Assembly: GCA_001689515.1 (NCBI GenBank)
Contig: LUJR01000009.1
Location: 200,565-264,564 of the forward strand
Reading direction: 5' to 3'
Origin: Bacteroidales bacterium M7
Lineage (GTDB): Bacteria; Bacteroidota; Bacteroidia; Bacteroidales; Muribaculaceae
DNA: 64,000 nt
In this document: positions 40,158 to 49,738 of the stretch, piece after piece
How positions within the stretch are numbered: position 1 is the first letter of the stretch
Layout: the number at the start of each line of letters is the position of its first letter
The notes under the pieces: model-generated
What the model was told of the DNA's origin: nothing
The model's input: only the letters and a program-made list of their open reading frames with translations
Databases searched by the model: none
Made by a program: the position numbers and the translations under genes

Positions 40158-41609
40158 TTATATTACAGAAGTGATGTCAAGCAGATAGTTGTAGAAGCAG
40201 CTGATGATACCGAGACCGAGGATACCGGCTACTGTGATCCATAGACCCAGACGCTCTGAACCGGCTGAGCGGAATGTAGGTATCACACACTCGTCATCGC
40301 TGATAAACATTGCCTTGACTACCAACAGATAGTAGTAGAGAGATACGATAGTGTTGATCAATGCGATAAGCACGAGCACATATATCGCTATCGAACCCTG
40401 CGAGATGGCACTGGTGAAGATGAAGAATTTGCTGAAGAATCCTGCAAAGGGAGGGATGCCGGCGAGTGAGAACATGGCGAGCATCATCGCTACAGACAGA
40501 CGGGGATTCGTCTTGTAGAGCCCCTTGTAGCTGTCCATATCCACTTTGCCTGAAGCGTTTTCGATGGCTTGTATGACACCGAAAGCGGCTAGGTTGCTGA
40601 ATACGTAGACGAGTATGTAGAACATCAAGGCTGCTGTACCCATTGCGTCATCAGCCATGATACCGAGCATGATGTAACCAGCCTGTGATACTGACGAGAA
40701 TGCCAGGAACCGCTTCATGTTTTTCTGGCGGATGGCAAACAGGTTACCGACAGTGATGGTCAGGATAATCAGTGCATAGAGCATCCATTCCCAAGCCTGG
40801 GCATAGACTGCGCCGAATACCTGAGTCAGTATGACCATGAATGCGAAAGCAGCTGCGCCTTTAGAGATTACAGAGAGGTAAGATGTAACCGATGTAGGAG
40901 CTCCTTGGTATACGTCAGCAGTCCAAAGGTGGAAGGGAACTAGCGAAAGCTTGAATCCGATACCAGAGATGACGAATGCGAGTGCCAGAGCAAGCAGACC
41001 GCTTACTGCACCTCCGGCAGCGATGGCTGCTGCAATGTTGGTGAAATAAAGCGAACCTGTCAAGCCATAGACAAATGACAGACCCATCATGAATATCGCT
41101 GACGAGAAGATAGCGGTCAGTATGTATTTGATGGCTGCTTCATGACTCTCGTAACGGTGCTTGTCAAATGCCACCATTGCAGCGAGAGGCAGCGAGGCGG
41201 TTTCAAGACCGATTACGAAGAGGAGGAAGTGGCGGGCGGAAATCATCAGATACATGCCGAAGAGGGTCACGAGCAACAGCTCGTAGAACTCTCCACGGCG
41301 TATGGCTGTAGTTTCGCTGTTTGCCCACTTCATCGACTGGATGAGCACGATGAGAACACCCACGTTGAGGATGTTTTTGATGGCTACGATTACCGTAGAT
41401 GATGTGTACATCCCGGCAAATGCGTCGATAGTGTCAGGCCACGGAGTGACAAAGCAGAGGGCGGTGAAACATCCGAACAGCACGGTGGCTACGAGTGGCA
41501 GCACCGCCTGTCCCTTGCGTGGCATGAAGGTGTCATAGAGGAATACCAGGAGGAAAACGATCAATACGCCGATTTCCTGCTTCATGGCTAAAAACTGTGA
41601 GTAATCCAT
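40158..41609 (-). CDS. nuoN: NADH-quinone oxidoreductase-like subunit N
   Basis: A 483-residue antiporter-like proton-pumping subunit of complex I with about 14 transmembrane helices. Conserved features are GLETASLPLAAMVAF with the key Glu, the broken helix region GIGFKLSLVPFHLWTADVYQGAPTSV (Lys and Pro) and MLAMFSLAGIPPFAGFFSK. It is the last gene of the cluster, 36 bases after nuoM. Confidence 0.96.
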   Translation of the reverse strand: MDYSQFLAMKQEIGVLIVFLLVFLYDTFMPRKGQAVLPLVATVLFGCFTALCFVTPWPDTIDAFAGMYTSSTVIVAIKNILNVGVLIVLIQSMKWANSETTAIRRGEFYELLLVTLFGMYLMISARHFLLFVIGLETASLPLAAMVAFDKHRYESHEAAIKYILTAIFSSAIFMMGLSFVYGLTGSLYFTNIAAAIAAGGAVSGLLALALAFVISGIGFKLSLVPFHLWTADVYQGAPTSVTSYLSVISKGAAAFAFMVILTQVFGAVYAQAWEWMLYALIILTITVGNLFAIRQKNMKRFLAFSSVSQAGYIMLGIMADDAMGTAALMFYILVYVFSNLAAFGVIQAIENASGKVDMDSYKGLYKTNPRLSVAMMLAMFSLAGIPPFAGFFSKFFIFTSAISQGSIAIYVLVLIALINTIVSLYYYLLVVKAMFISDDECVIPTFRSAGSERLGLWITVAGILGLGIISCFYNYLLDITSVI

Positions 41610-41645
41610 TGCTAAGCTTCAGAGTAACTTAATGGGTTGTGGGAA

Positions 41646-43154
41646 TTATTTCATGCCAAGCACCGCGAAGATTTCGGGGCTGAACGTGAACTTGATCAAA
41701 TCTACGAAGAAATTGGGGAAGCAGCCGATACCAGCCACGCACACGATAAGCGCGATGGTGGATGTGCGTTCCCACCACTCGGCATCGGTCAGTGTGCGAT
41801 GGTGGTCATCATATACTGGACCGAAGAGGAGCTTGCCTACCACACGGAGTATGTAGACGGCGGTGATGACGATAGAGCAGCAAGCCACGATGGTGAATAC
41901 GCGGTGGAACATGTCGGCATGCTCAAACGAGCCTACGAATATGGTCATTTCGGCTACGAAACCGCTAAGACCGGGCAGACCGAGCGACGCCATACCGGCT
42001 ATCACATAGCAGACGGCTAGATAGGGCATGATCTGCATCAGTCCGCCCATCTTGGTGATGTCACGTGTATGTGTACGTCCGTAAATCATACCGATGAGGG
42101 CGAAGAAGAGAGCTGTCATCAGACCATGGCTGAGCATCTGCATGATGGCACCTGTCATGGCGGTGGTGTTGAGCATTAGGATGGCGAACAGCACGAGTCC
42201 GCAGTGGCTCACTGATGAGTATGCGTTGATATACTTGAGGTCGGTCTGGACGCATGCGCTGAACGCACCGTAGACTACTGAGATACCTGTCAGTATGAGG
42301 AATATCCAGGCGAGTTCGGTAGCAGCCTCTGGCATAAGATAGATAGCCACTCGGAAGCAACCGTAACCGCCGAGTTTCATAAGCACGCCTGCATGTAGCA
42401 TAGACACCGCTGTAGGTGCTGAAGCGTGACCGTCAGGGCTCCATGTGTGGAAGGGGAACATGGCGCCGAGGACACCGAACCCTACGAATGTCATCGGGAA
42501 GAGGAAATACTGCCAGCCTTTATCTATAGAGCTGTTCTGGGCAATCTCGAGGATGTTCCATGTCAGAGGAGCACCTTCGGGAGCCGAATGGTAAAATATG
42601 CCTATCAGACCGAGCATCAGGAATGCCGAGCCGCCCATGAGCATCAGGGTCAGCTTCATGGCTGAATAGTTCTTGTTGCCGCTGCCCCATACGCCGATCA
42701 GCAGGTACATGGGGATAAGAGCGACCTCATAGAACATGAACATCGTGAACAGGTCAATGGAGATGAAGAATCCGAATACGCCTGTCGACAGCAGTACGAG
42801 CCAAAGGAAGAACTCCTTGGGCAGCGGATTGATTTTCCATGAGGCGAAGGAGCCTGTCAGCAATATGACTGACGAGAGGATGAGCATGGCAATCGAGATG
42901 CCGTCGACACCCACAGCAAGATTAATGTTAAGAGGAGCGAACCAGCTCCAGGAGCCGGTAAACAGCATCGGCGAATCGATGCCGGCTGCGCGCATTTCAA
43001 GATAGTCGCACAGCACCCAGATCGACAGACCCAGCAGGGCGAGCGAACCGGTGACGGCTACCGTGCGGATGGCTTTCATGCCACGGCAGAGGGCGAGGGC
43101 TCCGAGCATCACTACCGGGATAACCACGAAGTAGATGAGTATATTGGAAAACAT
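41646..43154 (-). CDS. nuoM: NADH-quinone oxidoreductase-like subunit M
   Basis: A 502-residue antiporter-like membrane subunit of complex I with about 14 helices. FYEVALIPMYLLIGVWG with the pumping Glu, VGFGVLGAMFPFHTWSPDGHASAPTAVS, the HAGVLMKLGGYG Lys helix and FVAEMTIFVG are the family signatures. It pumps protons together with NuoL and NuoN. It lies 74 bases after nuoL. Confidence 0.96.
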   Translation of the reverse strand: MFSNILIYFVVIPVVMLGALALCRGMKAIRTVAVTGSLALLGLSIWVLCDYLEMRAAGIDSPMLFTGSWSWFAPLNINLAVGVDGISIAMLILSSVILLTGSFASWKINPLPKEFFLWLVLLSTGVFGFFISIDLFTMFMFYEVALIPMYLLIGVWGSGNKNYSAMKLTLMLMGGSAFLMLGLIGIFYHSAPEGAPLTWNILEIAQNSSIDKGWQYFLFPMTFVGFGVLGAMFPFHTWSPDGHASAPTAVSMLHAGVLMKLGGYGCFRVAIYLMPEAATELAWIFLILTGISVVYGAFSACVQTDLKYINAYSSVSHCGLVLFAILMLNTTAMTGAIMQMLSHGLMTALFFALIGMIYGRTHTRDITKMGGLMQIMPYLAVCYVIAGMASLGLPGLSGFVAEMTIFVGSFEHADMFHRVFTIVACCSIVITAVYILRVVGKLLFGPVYDDHHRTLTDAEWWERTSTIALIVCVAGIGCFPNFFVDLIKFTFSPEIFAVLGMK

Positions 43155-43228
43155 AATGTGACTGTTATTTCACTTAATGATTGTGTCTGTTATAAAGAGC
43201 TTCAGATATGAGATGGATGGGAGGGAGA

Positions 43229-45259
43229 TTACAACAGGCAGAGAGCCGTGATGCCTCCGAGAGCAAGCACTCCGATGAGATACCACCACACGTAGGTCTG
43301 GGCGTTGCCGCTCTGGAATCCACGGATGGCGAAGGAGAGTTTGTTGGTCACGATGGCAAATCCGTCCATGGTGCCGTCAATGATATGGCGGTCAAACCAT
43401 GCGATAGGCTTGCAGATGCCATTGAAGATGATGCGCTTTGTGATGAACATATAAAGTTCGTCCCAGTAGAAGCGGTGGTAGCACCAGTCCCAGAGGGCGG
43501 GGAGAGCGCGTTTCATCTTTGCCGGCAGCGGATTTTCCTTGCGGTACATCACTGTGGCAATTATGATGGCTACGATGGCTACTGCAAGGCTTACGCAAGC
43601 CACAGTCCAGTCGAGAGCCTTGAGATTGGTGAAGAAGGAAACTCCTTCGGGGAACATCTCATGACCGTTCCAGGTGACGAGGTTGCCCATAGGCACGAAG
43701 CCAGCCACACAAGAGATGGCAGCAAGAATCACCAGAGGGAGAGTCATGGTCCAGGGCTGGTCATGGGGAGCATGGTGTCCTTCACGCACTTTGTGTTCCT
43801 TCCACCAGAATATGAGGTAGTAGAGGCGGAACATGTAGAATGCGGTCAGACCGGCTACAGCCGACATCCAGATGTACCAGAATGTGGAGTGACCCATGGT
43901 GGCTGTCAGAATCTCATCCTTGGAGAAGAATCCGGCGAATGGGATGATACCTGCGATAGCCAGACAGCCTATGAGGAATGTGATGTGGGTTACGGGCATG
44001 TACTTGCGCAGACCGTGCATGTCGGTGTAGTCGTTAGAACCGATGGCATGGATGAGCGCGCCGGCGCAGAGGAAGAGCAACGCCTTGAACATGGCGTGTG
44101 TGAACAGATGGAACATCGATGCCATGTAGCCTATGCCGTGGTGGAACTCAGGACGTGCTACGCCGAGTGACACCATCATGAATGCAATCTGAGAGATGGT
44201 TGAAAAGGCGAGGACACGCTTGATGTCAACCTGTGTACAGGCTACCATCGCTGCGTAGAATGCTGTCAGTGCACCGACAATGGTGATTATCTCCAGGGAG
44301 GCTTCCTCCATCAGGTAGAGGGGGAAGAGACGTGCCACGAGGTACACACCTGCCACGACCATGGTGGCAGCGTGGATGAGGGCTGACACAGGGGTAGGAC
44401 CTTCCATAGCATCGGGAAGCCAGATGTGAAGCGGCATCATGGCTGACTTGCCCATGCCGCCCATGAAGATGAGCACAAGCGCCCATGTCAGCACCGATGC
44501 TCCCATAAATGTGGGGGCTGCGCTGGTGGCAAAGATATTCTTGATATTTTCGGCAGTCTCGATGTTGACCTGATATGCACCTGACACAAGCTGTGACGAT
44601 GTGAGATCCATGAAGTTGAATGTGCCGGCATAGTAGCTGAGGGCAAGGATGCCGATAAGGAATCCGAGGTCAGCAAAACGAGTCACGATAAATGCCTTCT
44701 TGGCAGCGAGGACAGCCGATGGCTTGCGGTAGTAGAATCCGATGAGAAGGAATGACGATGCACCTACAAGCTCCCAGAAGATGTACATCTGGAAAATGTT
44801 GGTGGCTACGACCAGACCGAGCATCGAGAAGCTGAAGAGCGACAGGAACGCATAGAAACGCTGGAAGCCCTTCTCCCACACGCCGTGGTGGTCACGCATA
44901 TATCCCATGCTGTAGAGATGCACCATAAACGATATGGTGGTGATGACCACAAGCAGCAGGGCGGCTATCGGGTCAAGCAGGAATCCGAGACGGATGACCA
45001 GATTGTCAGTAAACGACAGCCAGTCGACATTGAATACCACCCACTGCAGACGTGTGTGGGCTTCGGCATCTACGAAGTCTGGATTGCCGCTGAAAAAGTA
45101 AGTGAACGATACAATGTATGCGAGCACCATGGTGGTGCCCATTCCCAGGCAGCCGAGTATGCCTGCCATGCGGTGGCTCATCTTGTTGCCGGCAAGACCG
45201 AGCAGCAAGAACATGAACAACGGGATAACGAGTATGAGTAACGGAAGTGTGATAGCCAT
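43229..45259 (-). CDS. nuoL: NADH-quinone oxidoreductase-like subunit L
   Basis: The 676-residue distal antiporter-like subunit of complex I has about 16 helices including the long C-terminal lateral helix region. FWELVGASSFLLIGFYYRKPS with the pumping Glu, GGMGKSAMMPLHIWLPDAMEGPTPVSALIHAATMVVAGVYLVAR and FAGFFSKDEIL are typical. The length is normal for Bacteroidales. It begins 8 bases after nuoK, suggesting coupled translation. A long open stretch antisense to it (43208-44170) is a compositional shadow. Confidence 0.97.
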   Translation of the reverse strand: MAITLPLLILVIPLFMFLLLGLAGNKMSHRMAGILGCLGMGTTMVLAYIVSFTYFFSGNPDFVDAEAHTRLQWVVFNVDWLSFTDNLVIRLGFLLDPIAALLLVVITTISFMVHLYSMGYMRDHHGVWEKGFQRFYAFLSLFSFSMLGLVVATNIFQMYIFWELVGASSFLLIGFYYRKPSAVLAAKKAFIVTRFADLGFLIGILALSYYAGTFNFMDLTSSQLVSGAYQVNIETAENIKNIFATSAAPTFMGASVLTWALVLIFMGGMGKSAMMPLHIWLPDAMEGPTPVSALIHAATMVVAGVYLVARLFPLYLMEEASLEIITIVGALTAFYAAMVACTQVDIKRVLAFSTISQIAFMMVSLGVARPEFHHGIGYMASMFHLFTHAMFKALLFLCAGALIHAIGSNDYTDMHGLRKYMPVTHITFLIGCLAIAGIIPFAGFFSKDEILTATMGHSTFWYIWMSAVAGLTAFYMFRLYYLIFWWKEHKVREGHHAPHDQPWTMTLPLVILAAISCVAGFVPMGNLVTWNGHEMFPEGVSFFTNLKALDWTVACVSLAVAIVAIIIATVMYRKENPLPAKMKRALPALWDWCYHRFYWDELYMFITKRIIFNGICKPIAWFDRHIIDGTMDGFAIVTNKLSFAIRGFQSGNAQTYVWWYLIGVLALGGITALCLL

Positions 45260-45267
45260 GGCCGTAA

Positions 45268-45579
45268 TCAGAATTTCATTTTAGTGAGGTCGCTGACATC
45301 GATATTCTTGTGGGCACGGTAGAGGTTGATGATGATTGCAATAGCCAGAGCTGTCTCAGCAGCGGCGATGGCGATGGCAAAGAGGGTAAACATCATGCCT
45401 TCGAGTTGTCCGGGGAAGAGATATCGGTTAAATATCACAAAGTTGATGTCAACGGCGTTGAGCATCAGCTCAATGGAAATCAGCATCGCAATCATGTTCT
45501 TGCGAGTGATGAATCCGTAGATGCCACAGCAGAACATTACCAGCGTAGGCACCAGATAATATATCATTGAGATATCCAT
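45268..45579 (-). CDS. nuoK: NADH-quinone oxidoreductase-like subunit K
   Basis: A 103-residue, three-helix membrane subunit of complex I. IYGFITRKNMIAMLISIELMLNAVDINFVIF contains the conserved Glu used in proton transfer (SIELML). The second conserved Glu is in AAAETALAIAIIINLYR. Length and topology match the family. Confidence 0.96.
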   Translation of the reverse strand: MDISMIYYLVPTLVMFCCGIYGFITRKNMIAMLISIELMLNAVDINFVIFNRYLFPGQLEGMMFTLFAIAIAAAETALAIAIIINLYRAHKNIDVSDLTKMKF

Positions 45580-45635
45580 AATCTTAACTATATCGGAGTA
45601 TGTGTGCGGTTAGACAATATTTGTGACGTGTTATA

Positions 45636-46151
45636 TCAACGTTTGCGTGCCACAACGACACCTCCTATTATACATGCAAGGAGCAATATGCTTATAGCCT
45701 CGAAGGGGAGAAGATACTGTCCGGCTCCGGTGCCCATCATGGTCTCGCCGATAAGTTTCATCGATGGGTTTTCCATAGCGGGGAGCTGAGTCGCCATCAT
45801 GGCGCAGCGGCTGAAAAGGACTGCACCCGTGATGCTGAGGGTCAGCACTGCGGCTATTGTGCCGAGCACCTTACGGCGAGATGTCAGTCGGCGGCTGTTG
45901 TCGCCGGGGTGTGAGGTAAGCAAAATAGAGAATACAAACAGTACCACGATGCCGCCGGCATATACGGCTATCTGCACGGCTCCGAGAAACTCATAATCCA
46001 GTTTGAAATAGAGCACAGCGGCGGCAAAAAGCGTGAACAGCAGATATGTCGCGGCTCGCAGGATTTTGCGGGTGGTTACGGTCAGTATCGAGAAGACGAT
46101 GATTGCGATGATAATCATCCAGGATACGATGGTACTTCCTACTGATTCCAT
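45636..46151 (-). CDS. nuoJ: NADH-quinone oxidoreductase-like subunit J
   Basis: A 171-residue five-helix membrane subunit of complex I. YLLFTLFAAAVLYFKLDYEFLGAVQIAVYAGGIVVLFVFSI contains the pi-bulge helix that couples quinone reduction to pumping (LGAVQIAVYAGGI). It is followed 56 bases later by nuoK and preceded 38 bases upstream by nuoI. Confidence 0.95.
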   Translation of the reverse strand: MESVGSTIVSWMIIIAIIVFSILTVTTRKILRAATYLLFTLFAAAVLYFKLDYEFLGAVQIAVYAGGIVVLFVFSILLTSHPGDNSRRLTSRRKVLGTIAAVLTLSITGAVLFSRCAMMATQLPAMENPSMKLIGETMMGTGAGQYLLPFEAISILLLACIIGGVVVARKR

Positions 46152-46189
46152 ATAGAAATTAATTGACTTTAATGCTTATAACAGAGGTA

Positions 46190-47047
46190 TTATTTGTCGC
46201 CTTTGGCAGCTTCACGGGCGGCTTTTGCAGCCATCGCAGCCTTGATTTTGGCGAGTTTTTCGGGGTCATTGGCAGCAGCGGCGAGGGCTTTGGCGAGAGG
46301 ATCCTGTTTGGGAGCTTCGGCAGCTTTCGGAGCGGCATCAGCAGGGGCTGCTGCGGCTTTGGCAGCTTCACGGGCTGCTTTTGCAGCCATTGCAGCCTTG
46401 ATTTTGGCGAGCTTTTCAGGGTCGCCGGCGGCAGCTGCGAGAGCCTTGGCAAGAGGATCGTCCTGAGCGGGTGCAGCCGGAGCATTAGCGGCGGCTGCCT
46501 TCTTGGCTTCAGCAGCGGCTTTGGCGGCAGCCAGTTTTGCTTCGCGCTCGGCGAGGATGCGTTTCTTTTCTTCCTCTGTGGGTTCGGGCTCGGGGATATC
46601 GGGCAGATATTTGAGCTGCTTGACGAGTTTGTCACGAGTGAACACTGCCTGTTCGAAATCATTGCTGAATGCCAGGGCGTTGGTCGGACAGTTAGTCACA
46701 CACAGCTGGCAGAAGGTGCAGCTGCCCAGGTCATAGTTATACCCTGCGAGATGCTTTTTCTTCTTGCCGTCCCATGTCTCTACGGTATCGATGTCGAGCT
46801 TGATGGTTCCGTTAGGACATACGCGTTCACAGGTGCCGCAAGCGATACATTTGTGGCGCCCTTCGGCATCATACACTAATTCAAGGCAAGCGCGGAAACG
46901 CTGCGGGACATGATAAATCTCACGATTTTCGGGGTATCTTTCAGTAATCTTAGGGGTGATAAATTCCTTACCGGTCACTGACATGCCCTTGAGAAGGCTT
47001 GCCACGCCGGTCCCTAATGATGAAAAATAGTCTTTAACACTACCCAT
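46190..47047 (-). CDS. nuoI: NADH-quinone oxidoreductase-like subunit I with repeat tail
   Basis: The 285-residue peripheral subunit carries two [4Fe-4S] clusters (N6a, N6b): CIACGTCERVCPNG and CTFCQLCVTNCPTNA (about residues 73-125). The core ends near residue 160, as in other NuoI proteins (usually 160-200 long). After it comes an Ala/Lys/Glu-rich tail of about 120 residues that contains two 34-residue copies of the same unit (DNA 46358-46459 and 46202-46303), identical except for Gly versus Asn at one position, joined by an 18-residue Ala/Pro linker. The tail is predicted helical and positively charged. It restarts the nuo genes after the inserted atp operon, 119 bases from atpG. Confidence 0.95.
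   Translation of the reverse strand: MGSVKDYFSSLGTGVASLLKGMSVTGKEFITPKITERYPENREIYHVPQRFRACLELVYDAEGRHKCIACGTCERVCPNGTIKLDIDTVETWDGKKKKHLAGYNYDLGSCTFCQLCVTNCPTNALAFSNDFEQAVFTRDKLVKQLKYLPDIPEPEPTEEEKKRILAEREAKLAAAKAAAEAKKAAAANAPAAPAQDDPLAKALAAAAGDPEKLAKIKAAMAAKAAREAAKAAAAPADAAPKAAEAPKQDPLAKALAAAANDPEKLAKIKAAMAAKAAREAAKGDK
46202..46459 (-). repeat. Direct 102-bp repeat inside nuoI
   Basis: Two 102-base in-frame units, 46358-46459 and 46202-46303, separated by 54 bases. Each encodes a unit starting DPLAKALAAAA and ending AAREAAK. The DNA copies differ at scattered third positions, so the duplication is not very recent, while the protein is nearly unchanged. Confidence 0.9.
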
Positions 47048-47166
47048 AAATGTTATTGATGTTAATCGAGCTAAGGGGTTATGTTTGGTTTAATTATATT
47101 CGTAAGTTATGTCAATGTGATGCTATGCCGATGGAGCGGCAGCACATCCGTGGGGAGAGGTGATGC

Positions 47167-48051
47167 CTAACGTGCCTGACCGCCGAGTATGTCGAGAAGC
47201 TCGGAGGTGATGGCTTGCTGGCGTAGTTTGTTATATTCGAGTTGCAACTCGTCAAGGAGTTTCTTGGCGTTGTCATTGGCGCTTTGCATTGCCATTACAC
47301 GCGAAGCCTGCTCGGATGCACGGTTTTCGGTGAAAACGTCTTGCAGCACTGCCATGAGATACATGGGGAGCACGGCAGAGAAGATTGAAGCCGCATCCGG
47401 TTCAAACAGACATGGACGGTTGGACGCTTTAGCTTCGCCTTCTGCCTCAAAACTCTCTTGCAAGATAGGTAGAAGCTGCTGCTCGGTGAAATTCTGGCGG
47501 CTGACACTTTTGAAGTGCATATAGTGCAGGAACACACAGTCAAGTGCTCCGCGCAGAAACTCATTTTTGAGATAATCCAGGAAATCTTTGACACCATCGC
47601 CAGTGGTGCGGGAATCAAGACCTTCGCGTCTGACCACGTGGAGATGTGCATCTTCGATTTTCGTGATGGCCTTGGCTATCTTCTCGCCCACAGGATATAC
47701 CGTTACATCAATATTTTCACCCCATTTCTGACGGTAGAGGCGCAGATGATGTAGAAACTGCTTGAATATATTGACGTTATAAGCTCCACAGAGTCCGTCA
47801 TCGCTTCCGAGTACCACGATGGCGAGATGCTTGATGTCGCGTTTTTCGAGGAGGGGAGAGGCAAACTGCGCATCTGTGCTGAGAAGATTGCCGATGATGG
47901 TCTCTATCTGGCCACGGAAAGGCTGCAAGCGGCGCAAAGCCTGTTCGGCTTTGTGCATCTTGGCAGATGATATCATCTTCATGGCTCCGGTGATTTTCTC
48001 GGAGGATGCCACTGAGCCGATGCGTCCTTTAAGTTCTCGCAGTGTTGCCAT
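47167..48051 (-). CDS. atpG: ATP synthase gamma subunit
   Basis: The 294-residue central-stalk subunit of F1 transmits rotation between the Fo ring and the catalytic beta subunits. The N-terminal LRELKGRIGSVASSEKITGAMKMISSAKMHKAE and the C-terminal ENRASEQASRVMAMQSANDNAKKLLDELQLEYNKLRQQAITSELLDILGG helices form the coiled-coil shaft. GSDDGLCGAYN is also conserved. It is the last atp gene, 65 bases after atpA, in the usual Bacteroidales order. Confidence 0.97.
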   Translation of the reverse strand: MATLRELKGRIGSVASSEKITGAMKMISSAKMHKAEQALRRLQPFRGQIETIIGNLLSTDAQFASPLLEKRDIKHLAIVVLGSDDGLCGAYNVNIFKQFLHHLRLYRQKWGENIDVTVYPVGEKIAKAITKIEDAHLHVVRREGLDSRTTGDGVKDFLDYLKNEFLRGALDCVFLHYMHFKSVSRQNFTEQQLLPILQESFEAEGEAKASNRPCLFEPDAASIFSAVLPMYLMAVLQDVFTENRASEQASRVMAMQSANDNAKKLLDELQLEYNKLRQQAITSELLDILGGQAR

Positions 48052-48116
48052 TATGACGGGTTAGTATATGTGTGATTCTTTCTGTGGGTTATATGCTTGT
48101 GTCGTATCTACCGGGG

Positions 48117-49694
48117 TCAGGATGCAAACTGTCCGGCTATGTCGGCAGCTGCCTGGGTCAGTTTTTCAGCGCACTCATCGGTGAGCTTGCCGGATGCCAG
48201 CACATCAAGCACATCTGCCTGATATTTGGCATGGAGCAACTGGAGCAGCTGTGTTTCAAATTCGTGCACCTTGTCAAGGGGCACTTTGTCAAGGAGTCCT
48301 TTGGTGCCGCAATAGATGACAGCGATTTCCTCTTCTACCGGCATAGGACGGTATTGGGGCTGTATGAGCAGACGCTCGTTCTTGCGGCCTTTGTCAATCA
48401 CGCGGGCGGTCACGGGGTCAATATCGCCGCCGAATTTGGTGAACGATTCAAGCTCGCGGAACTGTGCCTGGTCGATCTTGAGCGTACCTGCCACCTTCTT
48501 CATTGACTTGATCTGAGCATTACCGCCGACACGTGACACGGAGATACCTACGTTGATAGCCGGACGGATACCGCGGTTGAAGAGTGCCGTCTCAAGGAAT
48601 ATCTGACCGTCGGTGATTGAAATCACGTTGGTAGGGATGTATGCCGATACGTCACCTGCCTGGGTCTCGATGATGGGGAGTGCGGTCAGAGAGCCGCCGC
48701 CTTTCACTTTAGACTTGAGCACCTCGGGGAGGTCATTCATCTGCTCGGCTACCTGCTGGTTGTCGATAATCTTGGCAGCACGTTCGAGCAGACGGGAATG
48801 CAGATAGAAGATATCGCCAGGATATGCCTCACGACCAGATGGACGCTTAAGAATCAGCGAAATCTCACGATATGCCACAGCCTGCTTGGAGAGGTCATCG
48901 TAGATGATGAGCGCATCACGACCGGTGTCGCGGAAATATTCGCCGATGGCTACACCTGCAAATGGGGCATAGTAGCGCATAGATGCTGAATCGCTCGCGG
49001 TTGCGGCAACTACGACTGTGTAATCCAGAGCACCGTATTTGCGGAGTGTCTCCACGAGTGATGCTACGGATGAAGCCTTCTGTCCGATTGCCACGTAGAT
49101 GCAGTAGACCGGCTTGCCAGCCTCGAAATTCTTGCGCTGGTTGATAATGGTGTCTATGGCTATGGCGGTCTTGCCTATCTGGCGGTCGCCGATGATAAGC
49201 TCGCGCTGTCCGCGGCCAATGGGCACCATGGAATCCACAGCTTTGATACCGGTCTGGAGCGGCTGGTTGACAGGCTGGCGGAAGATGACTCCTGGAGCTT
49301 TGCGCTCCAGAGGCATGTTGAGCAGTTCGCCCTGAATAGGTCCGCGTCCGTCAATAGGCTCGCCGAGCACATTGATTACACGGCTGCACAGACCTTCGCC
49401 TACGGGTATCGAAGCAATCTCGCCGGTACGCTTTACGCTCATGTTCTCGGTCACGGAGTTGACACGGTCGAGCAATATGACACCGACATTGCTTTCCTCA
49501 AGGTTGAGGGCAACACCTTTGACGCCGTTTTCAAATTCTACAAGCTCATTGGCGCATACATTGTCAAGACCGTAGACGTGAGCCACGCCGTCGCCCACTT
49601 CGAGCACACGGCCGGTTTCCTCAAATGTCACTTTGGAGTTGACATTTTCAAGCTGTTGCTTCAGAACTTCTGATATCTCGCTGGGATTGATCAT
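48117..49694 (-). CDS. atpA: ATP synthase alpha subunit
   Basis: The 525-residue nucleotide-binding subunit of F1. Walker A GDRQIGKTA, the DDLSKQAVAYREISL segment and SALPIIETQAGDVSAYIPTNVISITDGQIFLET are family signatures. It is non-catalytic but supplies the arginine finger (VSRVGG region). It is preceded 44 bases upstream by atpH and followed by atpG. Confidence 0.98.
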   Translation of the reverse strand: MINPSEISEVLKQQLENVNSKVTFEETGRVLEVGDGVAHVYGLDNVCANELVEFENGVKGVALNLEESNVGVILLDRVNSVTENMSVKRTGEIASIPVGEGLCSRVINVLGEPIDGRGPIQGELLNMPLERKAPGVIFRQPVNQPLQTGIKAVDSMVPIGRGQRELIIGDRQIGKTAIAIDTIINQRKNFEAGKPVYCIYVAIGQKASSVASLVETLRKYGALDYTVVVAATASDSASMRYYAPFAGVAIGEYFRDTGRDALIIYDDLSKQAVAYREISLILKRPSGREAYPGDIFYLHSRLLERAAKIIDNQQVAEQMNDLPEVLKSKVKGGGSLTALPIIETQAGDVSAYIPTNVISITDGQIFLETALFNRGIRPAINVGISVSRVGGNAQIKSMKKVAGTLKIDQAQFRELESFTKFGGDIDPVTARVIDKGRKNERLLIQPQYRPMPVEEEIAVIYCGTKGLLDKVPLDKVHEFETQLLQLLHAKYQADVLDVLASGKLTDECAEKLTQAAADIAGQFAS

Positions 49695-49738
49695 TTTAAG
49701 GTATGGTTTGATAAGGGCGTCTGATGGGATTCCTTATG

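Noticed and set aside
43208..44170. Long open frame on the plus strand across nuoL (about 320 codons)
   Set aside because: Antisense to nuoL with His/Glu-rich, non-globular composition. A shadow of the membrane-protein codons.
46194..46466. Ala/Ser-rich open frame opposite the nuoI tail
   Set aside because: It arises from the low-complexity Ala/Lys codons of the NuoI repeat read in reverse.
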